DNA of 14,938 bases from DASUMF01 sp040510575. GTDB taxonomy: Bacteria > Actinomycetota > Acidimicrobiia > IMCC26256 > DASPTH01. The notes below the pieces were generated by a model. That model was given only the letters and a program-made list of their open reading frames with translations. It was not told the DNA's origin and did not search any database. Positions within the stretch are counted from its first letter, which is position 1; each line of letters begins with the position of its first letter. This document shows positions 13,159-14,938 of this stretch, piece after piece. The stretch covers positions 1 through 14,938 of the forward strand of contig JBEVIU010000126.1 in NCBI GenBank assembly GCA_040510575.1. Reading direction: 5' to 3'. The position numbers were made by a program, and so were the translations under genes.

Positions 13159-13180
13159 CGGGAGCGACAAGAATCTCCCG
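13159..13180 (+). other. Hairpin in the leader of tetR
   Basis: CGGGAG (13159-13164) and CTCCCG (13175-13180) form a perfect 6-bp stem with a 10-base loop in the stretch upstream of tetR. It may affect tetR mRNA stability; it is not close enough to the start codon to hide the ribosome site. Confidence 0.3.
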
Positions 13181-13245
13181 ACAGACCTCAGGCGGGTCGG
13201 CGGATCCGTTCGAGGATGGACGAGCGGGAGAGGGGGGAGACTGCT

Positions 13246-13830
13246 GTGGTGGCACGACGAACCGAAGGCCAGGTCGACGAGATCCTGGAAGCGGCCAGCC
13301 GGATCCTCTCGGCTGAGGGCGCGGCCGCGCTGACGGTGCGACGCATCGCGACCGAGGCGGGCTGCTCCACCATGGGCATCTACAGCCGCTTCGGCGGCAA
13401 GGACGGCGTGGTCGACGCGCTGTACGTGGAGGGCTTCGAGTTCCTCTGCTCGGGCATGAGCGCGTTGGCGCACACCGACGACCCGGTCGAAGACCTCCGG
13501 CGTTGCGAACTGCGTTACCGCGACATCGCGCTCGCGCACGCGACGCACTACATGGTGATGTTCGGCGGCGCGGTCCCCGACTTCGAGCCCAGTCCCGAGA
13601 GCAAGGCACTCGCCCTCGACGCGTTCGCGCGCCTGGTTGCCAACGTGCAGCGCTGCATCGACGTCGGCGCGTTCAAGGGTCACGCCGACGAGCTCGCGCA
13701 CACGTTGTGGTCAGCGATGCACGGGCAGGTCATGCTCGAGATCGTCGGCATCAACCCGGTGGGCGGCGATCCCGACGACCGCTTCCGCGACCTCGTCGAC
13801 ACCGTGCTCGCCGGCCTTCAGGCGCGCTGA
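13246..13830 (+). CDS. TetR-family transcriptional repressor
   Basis: 194-residue TetR/AcrR regulator. The N-terminal HTH is intact: QVDEILEAASRILSAEGAAA, then LTVRRIATEAGCSTMGIYSR, FGGKDGVVDALYVEGF. The C-terminal ligand domain contains LWSAMHGQVMLEIVG, close to the WHG-type TetR C-terminal domain. I choose GTG 13246 (13249 is equivalent) because a long purine run, GAGAGGGGGGAGA, ends 6-9 bases upstream and the HTH then begins at the usual distance. ATG 13216 would add ten charged residues ahead of an unusual ribosome site. It is divergent from the DHA2 pump across a palindromic operator, which points to drug-induced derepression of the pump and autoregulation. The inducer is unknown. Confidence 0.92.
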   Translation: MVARRTEGQVDEILEAASRILSAEGAAALTVRRIATEAGCSTMGIYSRFGGKDGVVDALYVEGFEFLCSGMSALAHTDDPVEDLRRCELRYRDIALAHATHYMVMFGGAVPDFEPSPESKALALDAFARLVANVQRCIDVGAFKGHADELAHTLWSAMHGQVMLEIVGINPVGGDPDDRFRDLVDTVLAGLQAR

Positions 13831-13837
13831 CCACACG

Positions 13838-14485
13838 ATGTTGCGCGACACGCCCCAGCGACTCAGCGAGCGGTCGCGCGCGGTCGTCGACAGCGCGCTC
13901 GACCGCGTGTTCGCCGAGCCGTTCACGGTGACCACGGCCGAAGACTTCGAGCGCCTCATGACCGAGCACCACGGCACGGGTGGGCCGGGCGCCATCGCCA
14001 GCGCGGGCGCGATCGCCGCGTTCGTCCGCACGGCAACGCCGTTCGCGGAACGGGCGATGAAGTACGCGCGGGTGAGCTCGTCGGCTGCAGGCAAGACGGG
14101 TTTCGCGCCCGCGAAGGTGGCGAAGTACGCGTTGGCTGCCATCCCGGTCGCGTTGTCGCTCTCGGGCAGCGCGCGGCGAGGTGTCCACGAGCTCCAGGTG
14201 CTCGCGTCGTTCCTCATCCAGCGCTTCCGGGCGGTCGGCATCGAGCCCGATCGTGGGCTCGTGCGTGCGCTCACGGTGTCGATCGCCACGAACCCCGACC
14301 GTCGCCCCCAACTCGACGCGGGCGCCGGCAAGTTCAGCACCGCGCTCGGCGGCCAATGGGTGATGCGGTCGGTGGGCAAGGACTCCGCACAGGCGGGACG
14401 GGAGCGCGCGCGCTTGCAGCTGGCGGCGGTCGAGCGACTCGATCTCGCCGACCTCTCCGAGCAATGGGCTCAACGCGCACGCTGA
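13838..14485 (+). CDS. Hypothetical protein downstream of tetR
   Basis: 215 residues from ATG 13838, 7 bases after the tetR stop, so almost certainly in its transcript. The protein starts MLRDTPQRLSERSRAVVDSA and contains an Ala/Gly-rich moderately hydrophobic segment (IASAGAIAAFV), a basic AAGKTGFAPAKVAKYALAAI stretch and a hydrophobic AIPVALSLSG that might dip into the membrane. Then come helices HELQVLASFLIQRFRAVGIE and a C-terminal amphipathic helix rich in Arg/Ala/Leu. No signal peptide and no catalytic motif are seen; AAGKTG resembles a P-loop fragment but lacks the preceding Gly-x-x-x-x-Gly spacing. I do not recognise the family, though a loose likeness to EcsC-type proteins is possible. 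Confidence 0.72.
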   Translation: MLRDTPQRLSERSRAVVDSALDRVFAEPFTVTTAEDFERLMTEHHGTGGPGAIASAGAIAAFVRTATPFAERAMKYARVSSSAAGKTGFAPAKVAKYALAAIPVALSLSGSARRGVHELQVLASFLIQRFRAVGIEPDRGLVRALTVSIATNPDRRPQLDAGAGKFSTALGGQWVMRSVGKDSAQAGRERARLQLAAVERLDLADLSEQWAQRAR

Positions 14486-14504
14486 TCCTGCCGATACCGG
14501 AGGC

Positions 14505-14938
14505 ATGCGACGTCTGCACCGGCCCACGCGCGCCCGCGTCCTGCTCGCGCTGACGATTGCCGCGGTCAGCTTCGCCGCCGCTTGCGACCCTCCGCCGCCG
14601 GAGCCCGCTCCGCCGAGCCCGCCGGCCGGAGCACCCGACCCGACCACGTTCGCGTGCCCGGTGGTGGGCGCGACGTACACCGACAACTACGGCCCGCGCG
14701 GCTCCGGCTTCCACGCGGGGCTCGACATGTTCCAGACCTTCGGCTCCGACGAGGTGGCGGTCGGACCCGGGCGCGTGACCTACGCAGTCGAGGACGCGGG
14801 AGGCAACGCCGCCTACCTCTGGGCCGACGACGGCAACGTGTACTACTACGCGCACATGTGGTTCTTCATCGGCGCCGACAACCGTCGGGTCGAGAAGGGC
14901 GAGACGATCGGGATCCTCGGCGCGTCCGGGAACGCGAC
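14505..14938 (+). CDS. M23-family peptidase lipoprotein, C-terminus outside window
   Basis: 144 codons are visible. The N-terminus is a signal peptide, MRRLHRPTRARVLLALTIAA, with a probable lipobox SFAAAC (Cys 27; position -3 is Ala rather than Leu, so it is a weak lipobox). A Pro-rich linker, PPPPEPAPPSPPAG, crosses the cell wall. The catalytic domain then starts TYTDNYGPRGSGFHAGLDMF, with the LytM zinc ligands His and Asp in HAGLD. The later YYYAHM supplies the C-terminal His, and VEKGETIGILGASGNA is the family's G-x-x-(I/V)-G-x-x-G-x-(T/S)G-x-(A/S) end. It probably cleaves peptidoglycan cross-links or is an LytM regulator. GGAGG at 14499-14503 is only 1 base from ATG 14505, so a CTG start at 14514 is a possible alternative. 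Confidence 0.88.
   Translation, partial: MRRLHRPTRARVLLALTIAAVSFAAACDPPPPEPAPPSPPAGAPDPTTFACPVVGATYTDNYGPRGSGFHAGLDMFQTFGSDEVAVGPGRVTYAVEDAGGNAAYLWADDGNVYYYAHMWFFIGADNRRVEKGETIGILGASGNA

Noticed and set aside
12430..13245. N-terminal extension of TetR
   Set aside because: It overlaps the pump gene on the other strand and contains the promoter/operator region; a TetR HTH starts at the N-terminus.
14073..14110. AAGKTG in the gene behind tetR as a Walker A motif
   Set aside because: The required G-x-x-x-x-G-K-(S/T) spacing and preceding beta strand are absent.
1..14938. CRISPR array, tRNA/rRNA, insertion sequence or prophage
   Set aside because: No regularly spaced repeats, cloverleaf-like segments, transposase or integrase motifs were seen on either strand.

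Overview
The window is very GC-rich, almost wall-to-wall coding, with many GTG starts and four-base GTGA stop/start overlaps. It carries typical actinobacterial families (TetR plus DHA2 efflux pump, MarR plus YceI, VOC proteins, an M23 lipoprotein). I read it as an actinobacterial chromosome segment, most like the Acidimicrobiia (Ilumatobacter/Iamia type). That placement is an inference from composition and gene style, not from a marker gene. I see no rRNA, tRNA, CRISPR array, transposase or phage gene.

Layout. (a) 1-3828, minus strand: a GT32-type glycosyltransferase, a GT4-type glycosyltransferase and an EamA/DMT transporter run as one tightly overlapping transcription unit. A small hairpin, a small membrane protein and the first 60 codons of an unknown gene that leaves the window follow. 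(b) 3862-7743, plus strand: a second GT4-like glycosyltransferase, an 86-residue PqqD-like (RRE-fold) protein, an HprK-related P-loop kinase, a 91-residue protein with a twin-arginine leader and a Ser/Thr-rich tail, and a GT2 glycosyltransferase with TPR-like helices. (c) 7737-8697: two head-to-head VOC (glyoxalase-fold) genes. (d) 8710-10323, minus strand: a CPBP-type membrane protease homologue and a YceI protein, separated by 219 bp holding a 14-bp-arm inverted repeat. (e) 10449-11315, plus strand: a MarR regulator divergent from yceI, and a small lysine-tailed protein. (f) 11334-14485: a DHA2-type drug efflux pump divergent from a TetR regulator, with a clear palindromic operator over the pump's -10 box, and an unknown gene downstream of tetR. 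(g) 14505 to the end: the start of an M23 peptidase lipoprotein.

The most interesting part is region (b) with the start of (a). A small exported, Cys-free, Ser/Thr-rich protein sits between an RRE-type protein plus HprK-like kinase and a SunS-like GT2-TPR enzyme, with three more glycosyltransferases next to it. Known relatives suggest two readings. One is a peptide or protein modification system (phosphorylation and/or O-glycosylation of the small exported protein). The other is a surface-glycan locus that uses the PqqD/HprK-like pair for regulation. No lasso cyclase, B2 protease, radical SAM enzyme or lanthipeptide synthetase is visible, so a standard RiPP class cannot be assigned.

Regions (e) and (f) are ordinary regulator/target pairs but have unusually legible control regions: overlapping divergent promoters with a probable leaderless marR start, and a TetR operator that covers the pump promoter.
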